38,377 bases of DNA from Bacteroidales bacterium. Its GTDB lineage: Bacteria > Bacteroidota > Bacteroidia > Bacteroidales > VadinHA17. Shown piece by piece: positions 17,703 to 25,975 of the stretch. Within the stretch, counting starts at the first letter, position 1. Each line of letters opens with the position of its first letter. The notes beneath the pieces are model-generated. The model saw nothing but the letters and a program-made list of their open reading frames with translations, made no database searches and was not told the origin of the DNA. Location: contig JAAYUS010000029.1 in the NCBI GenBank assembly GCA_012517605.1, positions 1 to 38,377 on the forward strand, written 5' to 3'. The position numbers and the translations under genes were made by a program.

Positions 17703-18806
17703 TTATGCAGGCCGGACCGGATTCTTCTTTGTGATATCAGATTTTGAGAATTTCTTCTGGATCCAGCCTGGTATTAACGAGGCTCCTATTATCAGATATG
17801 GATAATAACTGATAATCCTCCAGATTATTGCAATGGCAAGCGCCAGGCTTCCGATGTCTGAGGGATCAGCCGGAATAGTATCGGAAATATAACGTCCAAG
17901 AATGAGTTCTGCAAAGCCGCTTCCTCCCGGAGTAGGACTGATTATCATCATTATCCATGTCACAAGCTGGCGTGCAAAGATCAGAAAATGATCATTGACG
18001 AAGAAGAATGCCACCAGTATGGCATTCACCACCCAGTAACGCGATGTCCAGGAAAGGAATGTTGCCGTAAAGGCCTTGACCCAGAAGGAAATGCCTTTAT
18101 TCTTCAATTCATGTGAGCTTGATACAATATCATCCCCGGCCCTTACAGCAGCCTCTTTCCATCGTTTTAATAAAGACAGCCCGAATACCCAGATGATTGT
18201 CTTCTTGATCTTTACAGGATCTATAAATAGTCCGTACCCTACAAAAAGCACCCAAAGTAAGATGATTGTGTACCCGATGGCGGTCACATAGACAAGATTA
18301 TCGAGGAGAGCAATACCTGTGCCCTGGAGTGAGGTTGTAAAAAGAGCTTCACCGCCGGCAATGAACAGAATAACCGGCAGCATAATGACAAAATACAGTT
18401 CATCGAGGAATGATGTGGCCAGAACAATGGAGGTGCTTCTTCCGACAGAAAGTCCTTCCTTATGAATGAAGACAATGGCAACAGCTGTTCCTCCGACGGT
18501 GGAAGGTGAGATTGCTGAAGTGAATTCCCATAACATTATTATCCTGAAGGCCTGTCTCCAGTTAAGATCATTATCTGACAAGACCCTGATCCTTATCATG
18601 TAACCAACATCCCGGCCTATCATGCAAAGCCAGGCGACAAAAAGCCAGAAGACAGCCTTCCATGTAATATCGAGAAGTCCAAGCGCCTCAACATCAACTT
18701 CCTTTACTATGAGCCAGCCAACAACAGCCAGGCCAAGAAGTATAGGGATAATTATTCTGGCAGGTTTAAGCCTGCTTACAAGTTCATAATGGCTGTCGCG
18801 GGTCAT
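17703..18806 (-). CDS. UPF0104 / LPG-synthase transmembrane-region family protein (flippase-like)
   Basis: Inner-membrane protein of 367 residues with about eight helices, belonging to the lysylphosphatidylglycerol synthase TM-region family (UPF0104, YbhN/AglD-like). Conserved landmarks are EFTSAISPSTVGGTAVA near residues 92-108 and SPTPGGSGFAELILG near 290-304, both typical. It lacks the C-terminal aminoacyl-transfer domain of MprF, so it is the stand-alone flippase-like form. The protein ends in a basic tail (IQKKFSKSDITKK). The large ABC transporter gene follows by 27 bases, linking the two, possibly in lipid or envelope export. Confidence 0.9.
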   Translation of the reverse strand: MTRDSHYELVSRLKPARIIIPILLGLAVVGWLIVKEVDVEALGLLDITWKAVFWLFVAWLCMIGRDVGYMIRIRVLSDNDLNWRQAFRIIMLWEFTSAISPSTVGGTAVAIVFIHKEGLSVGRSTSIVLATSFLDELYFVIMLPVILFIAGGEALFTTSLQGTGIALLDNLVYVTAIGYTIILLWVLFVGYGLFIDPVKIKKTIIWVFGLSLLKRWKEAAVRAGDDIVSSSHELKNKGISFWVKAFTATFLSWTSRYWVVNAILVAFFFVNDHFLIFARQLVTWIMMIISPTPGGSGFAELILGRYISDTIPADPSDIGSLALAIAIIWRIISYYPYLIIGASLIPGWIQKKFSKSDITKKNPVRPA

Positions 18807-18916
18807 GGATCAATTTAAATCTGAATAAAGATGATATTATTTTGTTTAAATTCAATAATTTTAAATATCTGTTTTTTGGCTGGTTATATGGTTACGGCAG
18901 TTTAATTCCCTGAACA

Positions 18917-21361
18917 ATGAAAACGACCCGATTTTATCATCGCATGTTGCCATCAATAATACTGATATTGACCGCTATGGCAGTTTCGGGCCAGCCTGAG
19001 GGCCGTTCGGTGCAAGACTTCAACGATGGCTGGAAATTCTTTAAAGGAGATATCCCTGACGGCCAGAAAACTGATCTCGACGATTCGCAATGGCGCACTA
19101 TCCGTCTGCCTCATGACTGGAGCATAGAAGGACCTTTCAGCAAGGAGAACTACAGCTGCACAGGATATCTGCCGGGCGGCACAGGATGGTACCGCAAGTC
19201 ATTTGTTATCCCTGAAAATGAGGCCGGAAGAAAGATCTTCATTTGTTTTGACGGTGTCTACAATAACAGTGAAGTATGGATTAATGGTAACCTGCTCGGC
19301 CTTAGGCCCAATGGATATATTTCCTTCAGATATGACCTTACGCCATTTGTCAAATATGGTGCGACCAACCTGTTAGCAGTTAAAGTTGACCACTCATTGT
19401 ACGGAGATTCAAGATGGTATACCGGATCGGGCATTTATCGCGACGTTAAGCTTATAACAACCGAAAGGGTTTTTATTAAACAATGGGGAGTGAGCTGCAA
19501 AACAACTGATGTAACTCCTGAAAAGGCGACACTGACAGCCGATATAGCCCTGACAAATGAGACAAGCCATAATGTGATTGTAAGGGTAGTCAGCACACTT
19601 ATGTATGGTAATGTGCCGGTCGGTAAGACTGCAAAGAGAATTACAATGGGATCAAAGGAAGAATCTGTTGTCAGTCAGGTGTTCAATGTTGAAAACCCAA
19701 AATTGTGGGATGTTGACAAACCGGAACTCTATTCGCTGGTTACAGAAGTAAGGGGCCGGGAATTGCTTGACAACGTCGTCACGGTTGTTGGCTTCCGTAC
19801 TTTAAAATTTGATCCCGAAAAAGGATTTTTTCTGAATGGGAAAAATATGAAGCTTAAGGGCGTCTGCATGCACCATGATGCAGGAACACTTGGGTCGGCT
19901 GTCCCAAAGGAAGAGATTGCGCGGCGTCTGGATATACTTAAGGAAATGGGATGCAATGCCATAAGGACAAGCCATAATCCGTTCTCGACAGATTTTCTTG
20001 ACCTGTGCGATGCAAAGGGATTTCTTGTCATCGATGAAGCTTTTGATGAATGGGAACTCCCAAAAAAGAAATGGCTTTCCGGATGGAACGTCGGTAATCC
20101 CGGGAAGGAGGGATATGCAACTTACTTCAGGGAATGGGCAAAAAGGGATCTCAGGGATTTCATAATGCGCGACAGGAATCATCCTTGTGTGATCATGTGG
20201 AGCATCGGCAATGAGATCGACTATCCCAACGACCCATATTCACATCCGGTTCTGAATACTGAAGCTAATCCTCAGACCTGGGCCAAATACAGCGAGGCTT
20301 TGCCTCATGCCGAAAGGCTGGGTGAGATAGCAAGGGAACTCGTCGGCTTAATTAAGGAGCTTGATACGTCAAGGCCTGTCACAGCAGGTCTTGCCTCGGC
20401 CCTTATGTCGAATGAAACCGGATACGCTGATGCACTTGATGTTGCAGGATATAATTACCAGGAATTCCGCTATGCCCAGGACCATTTGAAATACCCCAAA
20501 AGGCCCCTCTACGGTAGCGAGAACGGAATGACCCTTGAAATGTGGAACTATGTTGCAGACAATGATTATGTGATGGGACAGTTCCTGTGGACAGGCTTCG
20601 AATATATCGGGGAAGCGGGCCGCTATCCTTCCCGTTCAAATACCGCCGGCGTGATCGACCTGGCAGGGAACAGGAAGCCTGAATTCTATTTCAGGCAAAG
20701 CCTGTGGAGTGATAAGCCAATGGTCTTTATAGGTGCATCGGATCGTTCAGTTAAGAGCGGCCCCGATAATCTCTGGTCGCACAAAAGAGTTGAGCCCCAC
20801 TGGAACTGGGAGACTGGTAAAACGATCAGCGTTAATGCTTTCACAAACTGCGGAGAAGTTGAACTTTTCCTCAATGGCAGGTCGCTGGGAAACAAGAAAA
20901 GAACTGATTTCGTAAACCGTGTCATTTCCTGGGATGTTCCTTATGAAAAGGGAACACTTAAAGCTATAGCAAAAAATAATGGGGTAGAGGCTGCCAGCTT
21001 CGAGATTAAATCATCAGGTGCGCCAGCCGCAATTAGGGCTTTTTGCAACGAGAAATCACTTATGGCAGACAACATCGACATCACACATGTTTTTGCAGAA
21101 ATCATAGATTTAGAAGGGAATATAGTCTATTCTGCAACCAATGAAATATCATGTGAGATCGAAGGACCTGCCCGGCTTTTAGGAATGGAAGATTCAAATC
21201 CTTCAAATACTGAGAATTACAAAGATGATAAACAGCATGCGTTTCATGGCAGGCTTCTTATTTATTTGCAGGCTTTGGATAAAACCGGAACTGTAAAGAT
21301 CCGGCTCACATCTCCGGGACTGAAAGAATGTAACCTTGTAATTCCTGTTGTTGAACAGTAA
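18917..21361 (+). CDS. Exported glycoside hydrolase family 2 (beta-galactosidase type)
   Basis: 814-residue secreted GH2 retaining glycosidase. A signal peptide (about 1-25) precedes the sugar-binding jelly roll (DGWKFFKGD, LPHDWSIEGPF, GGTGWYRKSF), the Ig-like domain and a TIM barrel with ICMHHDAGTLG-like and IRTSHNPFS segments. Acid/base is E433 in WSIGNEID; the nucleophile is probably E535 in YGSENGM, a variant of the usual SE(F/Y)G. After the barrel comes a DUF4982-like domain (about 620-690) and a C-terminal Ig-like GH2 domain. Most relatives act on beta-galactosides, but GH2 also holds mannosidases, glucuronidases and others, so the substrate is open. It is monocistronic here, not in a SusCD locus. 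Confidence 0.92.
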   Translation: MKTTRFYHRMLPSIILILTAMAVSGQPEGRSVQDFNDGWKFFKGDIPDGQKTDLDDSQWRTIRLPHDWSIEGPFSKENYSCTGYLPGGTGWYRKSFVIPENEAGRKIFICFDGVYNNSEVWINGNLLGLRPNGYISFRYDLTPFVKYGATNLLAVKVDHSLYGDSRWYTGSGIYRDVKLITTERVFIKQWGVSCKTTDVTPEKATLTADIALTNETSHNVIVRVVSTLMYGNVPVGKTAKRITMGSKEESVVSQVFNVENPKLWDVDKPELYSLVTEVRGRELLDNVVTVVGFRTLKFDPEKGFFLNGKNMKLKGVCMHHDAGTLGSAVPKEEIARRLDILKEMGCNAIRTSHNPFSTDFLDLCDAKGFLVIDEAFDEWELPKKKWLSGWNVGNPGKEGYATYFREWAKRDLRDFIMRDRNHPCVIMWSIGNEIDYPNDPYSHPVLNTEANPQTWAKYSEALPHAERLGEIARELVGLIKELDTSRPVTAGLASALMSNETGYADALDVAGYNYQEFRYAQDHLKYPKRPLYGSENGMTLEMWNYVADNDYVMGQFLWTGFEYIGEAGRYPSRSNTAGVIDLAGNRKPEFYFRQSLWSDKPMVFIGASDRSVKSGPDNLWSHKRVEPHWNWETGKTISVNAFTNCGEVELFLNGRSLGNKKRTDFVNRVISWDVPYEKGTLKAIAKNNGVEAASFEIKSSGAPAAIRAFCNEKSLMADNIDITHVFAEIIDLEGNIVYSATNEISCEIEGPARLLGMEDSNPSNTENYKDDKQHAFHGRLLIYLQALDKTGTVKIRLTSPGLKECNLVIPVVEQ

Positions 21362-21388
21362 AAGAAGAAATAGCAGGTTAGTGTTTTC

Positions 21389-21559
21389 ATGTACTCACCC
21401 CGAACCCCCTCTCTACTTCGTAACGAGGGGGCCAGTTTTCATTCCGGTTTGTGTCCGAAATCTCTATCTGCGGGTTCTCATCCTAACCACAATCCTTCTT
21501 ATTGGGTTCTTCCCCACTCGTTGCGGCAGCAGAGAGGGGGGCAGGGGGGGTGAGTACAT
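21389..21559. repeat. Palindromic repeat element, copy 1 (171 bp)
   Basis: Starts atgtactcaccc and ends gggtgagtacat, perfect 12-base terminal inverted repeats. The arms extend inward about 45 bases as imperfect inverted repeats. Left arm: a C-rich run, ctctctac, ttcgtaacgag. Right arm: ctcgttgcggcagcagagag and a G-rich run. A non-conserved core of about 70 bases separates them. A second copy is at 33998-34122. No transposase frame is inside. It looks like a MITE- or REP-type non-autonomous hairpin element. Confidence 0.85.
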
Positions 21560-21660
21560 CACCATTCAGGGATAACAGGGTTAATACATTCAATATCCGA
21601 ATGCTTACTTCTGACATTCAAATTGATTTATTATTAAATTCACAACCAGAGTAATAAAAC

Positions 21661-22035
21661 ATGAAAAAGCATCCAGGCATAAATACAATTGACGAGTACA
21701 TATCTTCTTTCCAGGAAGAAAGACAGAAAATACTGAAAAAGCTGAGAGAAACTATAAAAAGGGCAGCTCCGGAAGCAGAAGAAAAGATAAGTTACCAGAT
21801 GCCGGCATTTGCATACAAGGGGATACTTGTGTATTTTGCTGCCCAGGCGAACCATATAGGATTTTATCCCGGAGCTGAGGCTATTGAGATTTTTAAGGAG
21901 GATCTTACACCATACGAAACCTCAAAAGGTACAGTCAGGTTTTCGTATGAAAAGCCATTGCCACTTGATCTTATTTCACAGATTGTGAAATTCCGCGTTA
22001 TAAGTAACAGGGAAAAGGAAACACTCAGGAAATAG
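21661..22035 (+). CDS. DUF1801 (YdhG-like) domain protein
   Basis: 124-residue cytoplasmic protein consisting of one DUF1801 domain. The opening (GINTIDEYISSFQEER), the central EEKISYQMPAFAYKG and the HIGFYPG strand are the family's conserved points, with a helix near the C-terminus ending in KETLRK. The fold is shared with B. subtilis YdhG (also called Fra, proposed as a frataxin-like iron chaperone), but the role of most members is unknown. It ends 18 bases before a convergent gene, and the palindromic repeat is about 100 bases upstream. Confidence 0.88.
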   Translation: MKKHPGINTIDEYISSFQEERQKILKKLRETIKRAAPEAEEKISYQMPAFAYKGILVYFAAQANHIGFYPGAEAIEIFKEDLTPYETSKGTVRFSYEKPLPLDLISQIVKFRVISNREKETLRK

Positions 22036-22053
22036 AGGAAATAGGTACCTGCC

Positions 22054-22935
22054 TTATTTCTTTGAACCCATTGGTATTGTGATTCCAAGAAAAGGGATAG
22101 CAACAAAGGTATCCATCTCTGCCCCGATGGGAATCCAGAGGCTGTAATCCAGGCCGATATTCCGAATTATGCTTCTCCCGCCAAACGATAAAATAGCTAC
22201 AGTTACGCCCTCAGTGCTGATAATATAGTTCTCTGTAATAAAATATCCTTTGGGACCTGTCCGGATCATGCTGCTTATGTTGATCACAGGAACATTCAGC
22301 CACTCATCCTGTGCAAATCCGTAAGCCAGTCCGAAGCTTATGTTCTTGTCACGCGAACCGAAAGTGGTGGTCCCGTACAGTAGTCCGAACACTCCTGTAT
22401 CCTCCCCGATAATTGTCCCGAGGAAAGCTCCTGTCCCAATGTTGAACTTGTCCCTGACCACAGGAATTGATAGTTTGGGAACTATCCAGAATGGAGATGA
22501 GGTTCCGCCAAAAAGAAAAAGAGGCAGAAGGCCCGCCCCGATCGAGAAATTGTTTGTCAGCCCGAAGGAAAACTGGTTATAAAGGATCCAGATATTCTGA
22601 TAATAAGAAGTTCCTTTTTCCAGCCCGTATCCGTTCGGAGCCCAGAAATACCTTGAGGACTGGGGATTCGGAAGCCATAATTTCCCTCCTTCATATTTCA
22701 GCTGTTTCAGTATAGTCCTCGACTTAATGTTGTTTTTCTGAATCTTTATCTCACCCAGGGTGGTGGTTTTTAAGACAACTGAAGTGGAATCTTCGGAAAT
22801 AATATTACCGATGAAGATATTTCCGTCGTAGGATTCGATGCGATAGGTGACAGTCGTATCAGCTGTTTCCTGTGAATAACACAATTTGCAGCCAATCGCT
22901 GCAAGCAACAACAGAATAACGGACAGTTTTTTCAT
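22054..22935 (-). CDS. Exported protein with outer-membrane barrel character, unknown function
   Basis: 293 residues. Signal peptide MKKLSVILLLLAAIGCKLCYS; the Cys residues do not form a good lipobox. Residues about 28-75 form a small beta domain (YRIESYDGNIFIGNIISED with VVLKTTTLGEIKI), similar to short repeats that follow signal peptides in Bacteroidota proteins. The remaining part is glycine- and aromatic-rich with alternating hydrophobic strands (FSFGLTNNFSIGAGLLP), suggesting a 10-12 strand barrel. The C-terminus ends ITIPMGSKK. I recognise no named family. A convergent DUF1801 gene ends 18 bases away. Confidence 0.68.
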   Translation of the reverse strand: MKKLSVILLLLAAIGCKLCYSQETADTTVTYRIESYDGNIFIGNIISEDSTSVVLKTTTLGEIKIQKNNIKSRTILKQLKYEGGKLWLPNPQSSRYFWAPNGYGLEKGTSYYQNIWILYNQFSFGLTNNFSIGAGLLPLFLFGGTSSPFWIVPKLSIPVVRDKFNIGTGAFLGTIIGEDTGVFGLLYGTTTFGSRDKNISFGLAYGFAQDEWLNVPVINISSMIRTGPKGYFITENYIISTEGVTVAILSFGGRSIIRNIGLDYSLWIPIGAEMDTFVAIPFLGITIPMGSKK

Positions 22936-23157
22936 TTTCAGGGTTTTTATGAATTCAAAGTTCAGAATATGGTCGATCAGATTCTACCATCATTGTAACA
23001 TAAGCTGTTCATTTTGGTACATCTCATGGAATAATAAACCTGTCACACTGTATCCGTCCGGGGAAAGAACATTTCATAAATTTACGACATTTCTGAAATA
23101 ATCCGGATTCCGCTGCAAATAAACATTGCTGAAAAACAAAAGGATCGCAACGGGAAT

Positions 23158-23292
23158 CTACATCAGTGTTTTGAAGGCCAGGCTTTTCAGAAAATTCCCT
23201 GACTTTTCGACCACGATGGCCGCTGGACTTCCTCCCGGGATGCCGAAGTATGCATCCATGTTCTGGTTTGCAGCAGCTGAATCACCAACCAT
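23158..23292 (-). CDS. Possible small ORF or gene remnant (44 codons)
   Basis: Within the 438-base gap 22936-23373, one minus-strand frame from ATG 23292 to TAG 23158 encodes 44 residues beginning MVGDSAAANQNMDAYFGIPG and continuing through SPAAIVVEKSG. The amino-acid composition looks protein-like, and the IPGGSPAAIVVEKSG stretch faintly recalls the C-terminal strand-turn of thioredoxin-fold proteins. It sits directly downstream of the hairpin at 23303-23347. It may be a decayed gene end or chance. The rest of the gap (22936-23157) shows nothing I can support. Confidence 0.25.
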   Translation of the reverse strand: MVGDSAAANQNMDAYFGIPGGSPAAIVVEKSGNFLKSLAFKTLM

Positions 23293-23302
23293 ATAGAATA
23301 AG

Positions 23303-23347
23303 AAAACTCCTTAAATTATGCTTTTTTGAACATAATTAAGGAGTTTT
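23303..23347 (-). terminator. Strong hairpin terminator after the 23374-23967 gene
   Basis: An 18/17-base inverted repeat (aaaactccttaaattatg with cataattaaggagtttt) has one bulged base and a 10-base loop. On the minus strand it comes 27 bases after the stop codon and is followed by a T-rich stretch (gttttcttattc). It is nearly symmetric, so it could act in both directions. Confidence 0.75.
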
Positions 23348-23373
23348 GAGATTCATTATTAGGGGTCGGCTCT

Positions 23374-23967
23374 CTAGAACCAGAGACCTGCTGATAATGA
23401 AAGAACTCCGTTTTTCACAGTTTCATCCGGATCATTTGACATATTTGCAAGCCCCAGGCCATAGCTTACACCAAGGATCAGTTTTTTGATTTCAACGCCT
23501 GCACCAAAGTTTACGCCATAGTCTATTCTTTTGATCTGGTCGGAATCAGATCCGAAATCCAGAGTTTCTTCCTCACCGCCACCCTTCATTTTTGCTGAGA
23601 TGCCGACTCCGGCATATGGACCTGCCTGTCCGAATAATTTGACAACCCCAAGGTCATATTTATAGGCAAGGTTGAGAGGGATCTCAACGTAATTGACTGA
23701 AAAATCGACACCCATACCCAGGACGTTTAATTTTGTGCCTTTCATTGAGAAAAGCGCTCCTGTATTGATAAAGACATTGTCTGAAAGCGGAACTTCTCCT
23801 ATCAGTCCTGCGTGGAATCCTGTCAGATTTTCAGTAGAGAAGCTTGCATCTGTATATTCATATGTTCCCTTTGCAAGAGAAACCCCGGCTTTAATTCCCA
23901 GCCTCTGGGCATTTACATTGATGAGTGTGAAACTCAGAATGCAGACGGCAATTAATTTGTTTTTCAT
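23374..23967 (-). CDS. Small outer-membrane beta-barrel protein (porin/PorT-like family)
   Basis: 197 residues with signal peptide MKNKLIAVCILSFTLINVNA cleaved before QRLGIKAG. The mature protein is an eight- to ten-strand barrel of the Bacteroidota 'outer membrane protein beta-barrel' family (GIKAGVSLAKGTYEY start, GFHAGLIGEVPLSD, VNYVEIPLNLAYKYD, GQAGPYAGVGISAK), ending in the aromatic LSLSAGLWF. The VEIPLxLKYxF-type strand is characteristic. Specific function unknown. It is monocistronic and ends at a strong hairpin terminator. The neighbour at 24330 is a distinct barrel in the opposite direction. Confidence 0.85.
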   Translation of the reverse strand: MKNKLIAVCILSFTLINVNAQRLGIKAGVSLAKGTYEYTDASFSTENLTGFHAGLIGEVPLSDNVFINTGALFSMKGTKLNVLGMGVDFSVNYVEIPLNLAYKYDLGVVKLFGQAGPYAGVGISAKMKGGGEEETLDFGSDSDQIKRIDYGVNFGAGVEIKKLILGVSYGLGLANMSNDPDETVKNGVLSLSAGLWF

Positions 23968-24329
23968 AAGTTGTTGGTTAATTAATTTTTTACTATGAAT
24001 ACTTGAACTGACCTTTAAAGGATTAAAACGTTAGGTTCGCCAAAATATTACTATGCGGGCCGGATACCTTGAAACAGCTCCGTCATGACACTCATCCCTT
24101 AAATCATGTTTTCATAAAAAATTTTCATTCTCTCGTCAATTAGTGATATTAAGATATTATAAGGTAAGATGAAATTTCATAATTTCGATAATAAGATGAA
24201 TTGGGAAATCGTTTTTGCTTCGCGATAATAAACATCGATATGATTTAATGGAGATTTCTGAAAATCCTTAAAAGAGTAAGATGTGGTTGCCGAAAAACAT
24301 ATGAGTAGGCTTTATTTAAAACTTTACCT
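23968..24329. other. Divergent intergenic region between two barrel genes
   Basis: This 362-base AT-rich region separates two divergently transcribed outer-membrane protein genes and must hold both promoters. I found no perfect TAnnTTTG box at the expected distance from either start, no strong inverted repeat and no credible small ORF. Partial promoter-like words occur (for example TTTTGG near 24045 on the minus strand) but do not decide a start. Confidence 0.5.
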
Positions 24330-24884
24330 ATGAAAAAATTATCAGTATTGCTTTTTGTTCTGTTTTGTTTCTTTTCTTACAACGTCAATGCACAGATTTT
24401 TGGAGGCGCTACAGTAGGCCTTCAGGCTCCGATGGGTGATTTCGGGGACGGTGCAAAAATGGGCTTCGGGATCAATCTTACCGGTAAATACATGCTCAGC
24501 GAAAACATGGCTGTTGGATTGAACCTGGGCTACAACAGGTTCGGAGCTAAAGATTTCGGTTTTGATGAGTATGATATTAAAGCTACTTATTCAATAATCC
24601 CGATTACAGGACTATTTGAATATCATTTTGGCGGCAACGCCGTTAAACCTTATGTCGGAGCCGATCTGGGTCTTTATAGCGTAGGAGCCAAAGTAAAATA
24701 CGCAGGCGAATCGGAAAGTGACAGCGAGTTATATTTCGGACTGGCTCCCGTTGCAGGCATTTTGTATGATATCAGTGACAACCTTACATTCTGCGCAAAC
24801 ATTAAACTGCACAATGTATTCTCCGATGGAGACAGCACATCATGGTTTGGCATCAATGCAGGAGTTATTATACCGCTTAACTGA
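24330..24884 (+). CDS. Small outer-membrane beta-barrel protein
   Basis: 184 residues with signal peptide MKKLSVLLFVLFCFFSYNVNA and cleavage before QIFGGATVG. The mature part shows eight amphipathic strands with glycine turns (GFGINLTGKYMLSENMAVGLNLGY, then TGLFEYHFGG, KPYVGADLGLY) and ends FGINAGVIIPLN, the pattern of OmpA/OmpX-like small barrels. Its specific role is unknown. An excellent rho-independent terminator follows 30 bases after the stop, so it is transcribed alone. Confidence 0.85.
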   Translation: MKKLSVLLFVLFCFFSYNVNAQIFGGATVGLQAPMGDFGDGAKMGFGINLTGKYMLSENMAVGLNLGYNRFGAKDFGFDEYDIKATYSIIPITGLFEYHFGGNAVKPYVGADLGLYSVGAKVKYAGESESDSELYFGLAPVAGILYDISDNLTFCANIKLHNVFSDGDSTSWFGINAGVIIPLN

Positions 24885-24913
24885 TTGTCAATAAGACCGC
24901 TTCAATAATGGTG

Positions 24914-24942
24914 AAAAGGGAGCCCGCCGGCTCCCTTTTTTT
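24914..24942 (+). terminator. Rho-independent terminator after the barrel gene
   Basis: Perfect 11-bp stem (aaaagggagcc with ggctccctttt, loop cgcc) running straight into a run of seven T. It lies 30 bases after the stop at 24884, and the promoter of the next gene begins immediately after it. Confidence 0.93.
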
Positions 24943-24948
24943 AATTTG

Positions 24949-24979
24949 TTGACAATGAACGGGAAATATCGTATCTTTG
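24949..24979 (+). promoter_or_regulatory. Promoter of the small membrane protein gene
   Basis: TTG at 24949-24951, 20 bases, then TATCTTTG at 24972-24979, a perfect TAnnTTTG with accepted spacing. It lies inside the N-terminal part of a longer open frame, so translation must begin downstream, at ATG 25033. Confidence 0.65.
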
Positions 24980-25032
24980 AAGAAGTATATTATTGTGCCG
25001 GCTTAAAAAATTCATTAATTAAGGCGGAAGTT

Positions 25033-25164
25033 ATGGCAAACAAGATTCTTAACGAGTATTCAAAGGGAAACACTGTCGCTTTCTGGCTTACGATCTGTAT
25101 CGGGATTGCCCTGATCCTTTGTATTGTATGGTTGTTCATTAACTATACTGCAATGACATTTTAG
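25033..25164 (+). CDS. Small single-span membrane protein (43 aa)
   Basis: Starting at ATG 25033, after an aaggcggaag ribosome-binding region, the product MANKILNEYSKGNTVAFWLT continues into one strongly hydrophobic helix (about residues 17-37, ICIGIALILCIVWLFI) and a short polar end NYTAMTF. The open frame extends upstream to a TTG at 24946, but a good promoter lies in that part, so the short form is chosen. Such small membrane proteins are often regulatory or structural; I do not recognise this one. No partner gene is close: the next gene begins 280 bases away across a region without clear signals. Confidence 0.55.
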   Translation: MANKILNEYSKGNTVAFWLTICIGIALILCIVWLFINYTAMTF

Positions 25165-25444
25165 CGTGCGGTCAATTACCCGTTCACAGAGCGTGGTACT
25201 CCGGCTTAGACATTAAGCCCTGTTCCGGAAACCTGTGACAGGGGAAGATCATATCTTCAAATTCCGGAGATTTGCAGCTACAAAGGCAAATTGTACTGGA
25301 AGTATCTTGATTACACTTTGTGCTGATCTGTGTGTTAAGTATATATCCTGGTAAATAACATATGTCATGTTTAATTCTGCCGTTACGTGAAATTTAGTAT
25401 AATTGCGGCAACAAAGAAAAAGATTTCTTCAATCTTTTGTATTG

Positions 25445-25843
25445 ATGCGACAAGTAAGAACAGAGATTTTACCTACCGCTAATACTCCATATTTTCTGCT
25501 TGATCCTGAGGGAATTATCAGGATCAAGGGAAAGGGTATGGTAATAAATGAAACAAATACTCTTAATAATATTTATGCATGGCTTGACCTTTATGTTAAA
25601 AGCCCTGCTGAAATCACATATGTCAGTATTTGTCTTGAATATCTTAACAGTTTTTGTACAGGAAAGCTGGTAACGATCCTTAAAAAGCTGATGGAGGTAG
25701 TTGCGGATAAAAAGAAACTGGTGATCTACTGGTACTATGAAGAAGATGACAATGATATCCTGGAAAGGGGTGAATATATTTCCTCAACATTTAACATACC
25801 TTTTAAATTCATAATGACAGACGATATCGGAAATTGCTGTTGA
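25445..25843 (+). CDS. SiaC-like regulatory phosphoprotein (DUF1987)
   Basis: 132-residue cytoplasmic protein of the DUF1987/SiaC family. It opens with the family's TxxTPxFxLDPEGxIxIKGxG pattern (residues 11-31), followed by the helix-rich IYAWLDLYVKSPAE, the ICLEYLNS strand and a C-terminal VIYWYYEEDDNDILERGE. In Pseudomonas SiaC a Thr just after the conserved Asn is phosphorylated by SiaB and dephosphorylated by SiaA. Here the region reads NSFCTGK, with S69 or T72 as candidate sites. The more upstream TTG at 25403 gives an atypical extension and is rejected. No SiaA- or SiaB-like gene lies in the window, so it is an orphan here. Confidence 0.82.
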   Translation: MRQVRTEILPTANTPYFLLDPEGIIRIKGKGMVINETNTLNNIYAWLDLYVKSPAEITYVSICLEYLNSFCTGKLVTILKKLMEVVADKKKLVIYWYYEEDDNDILERGEYISSTFNIPFKFIMTDDIGNCC

Positions 25844-25975
25844 ATAATTAACTGTAAAACCATTATCTGAAGACTAGCAAATCTTAAAATCAACTCCATA
25901 TTCATTCACGCATTTTCCCTTTTTCGATGAACTAAATCCGCGGTTTATACGTTTAATCATAAAAATCATTTGACC

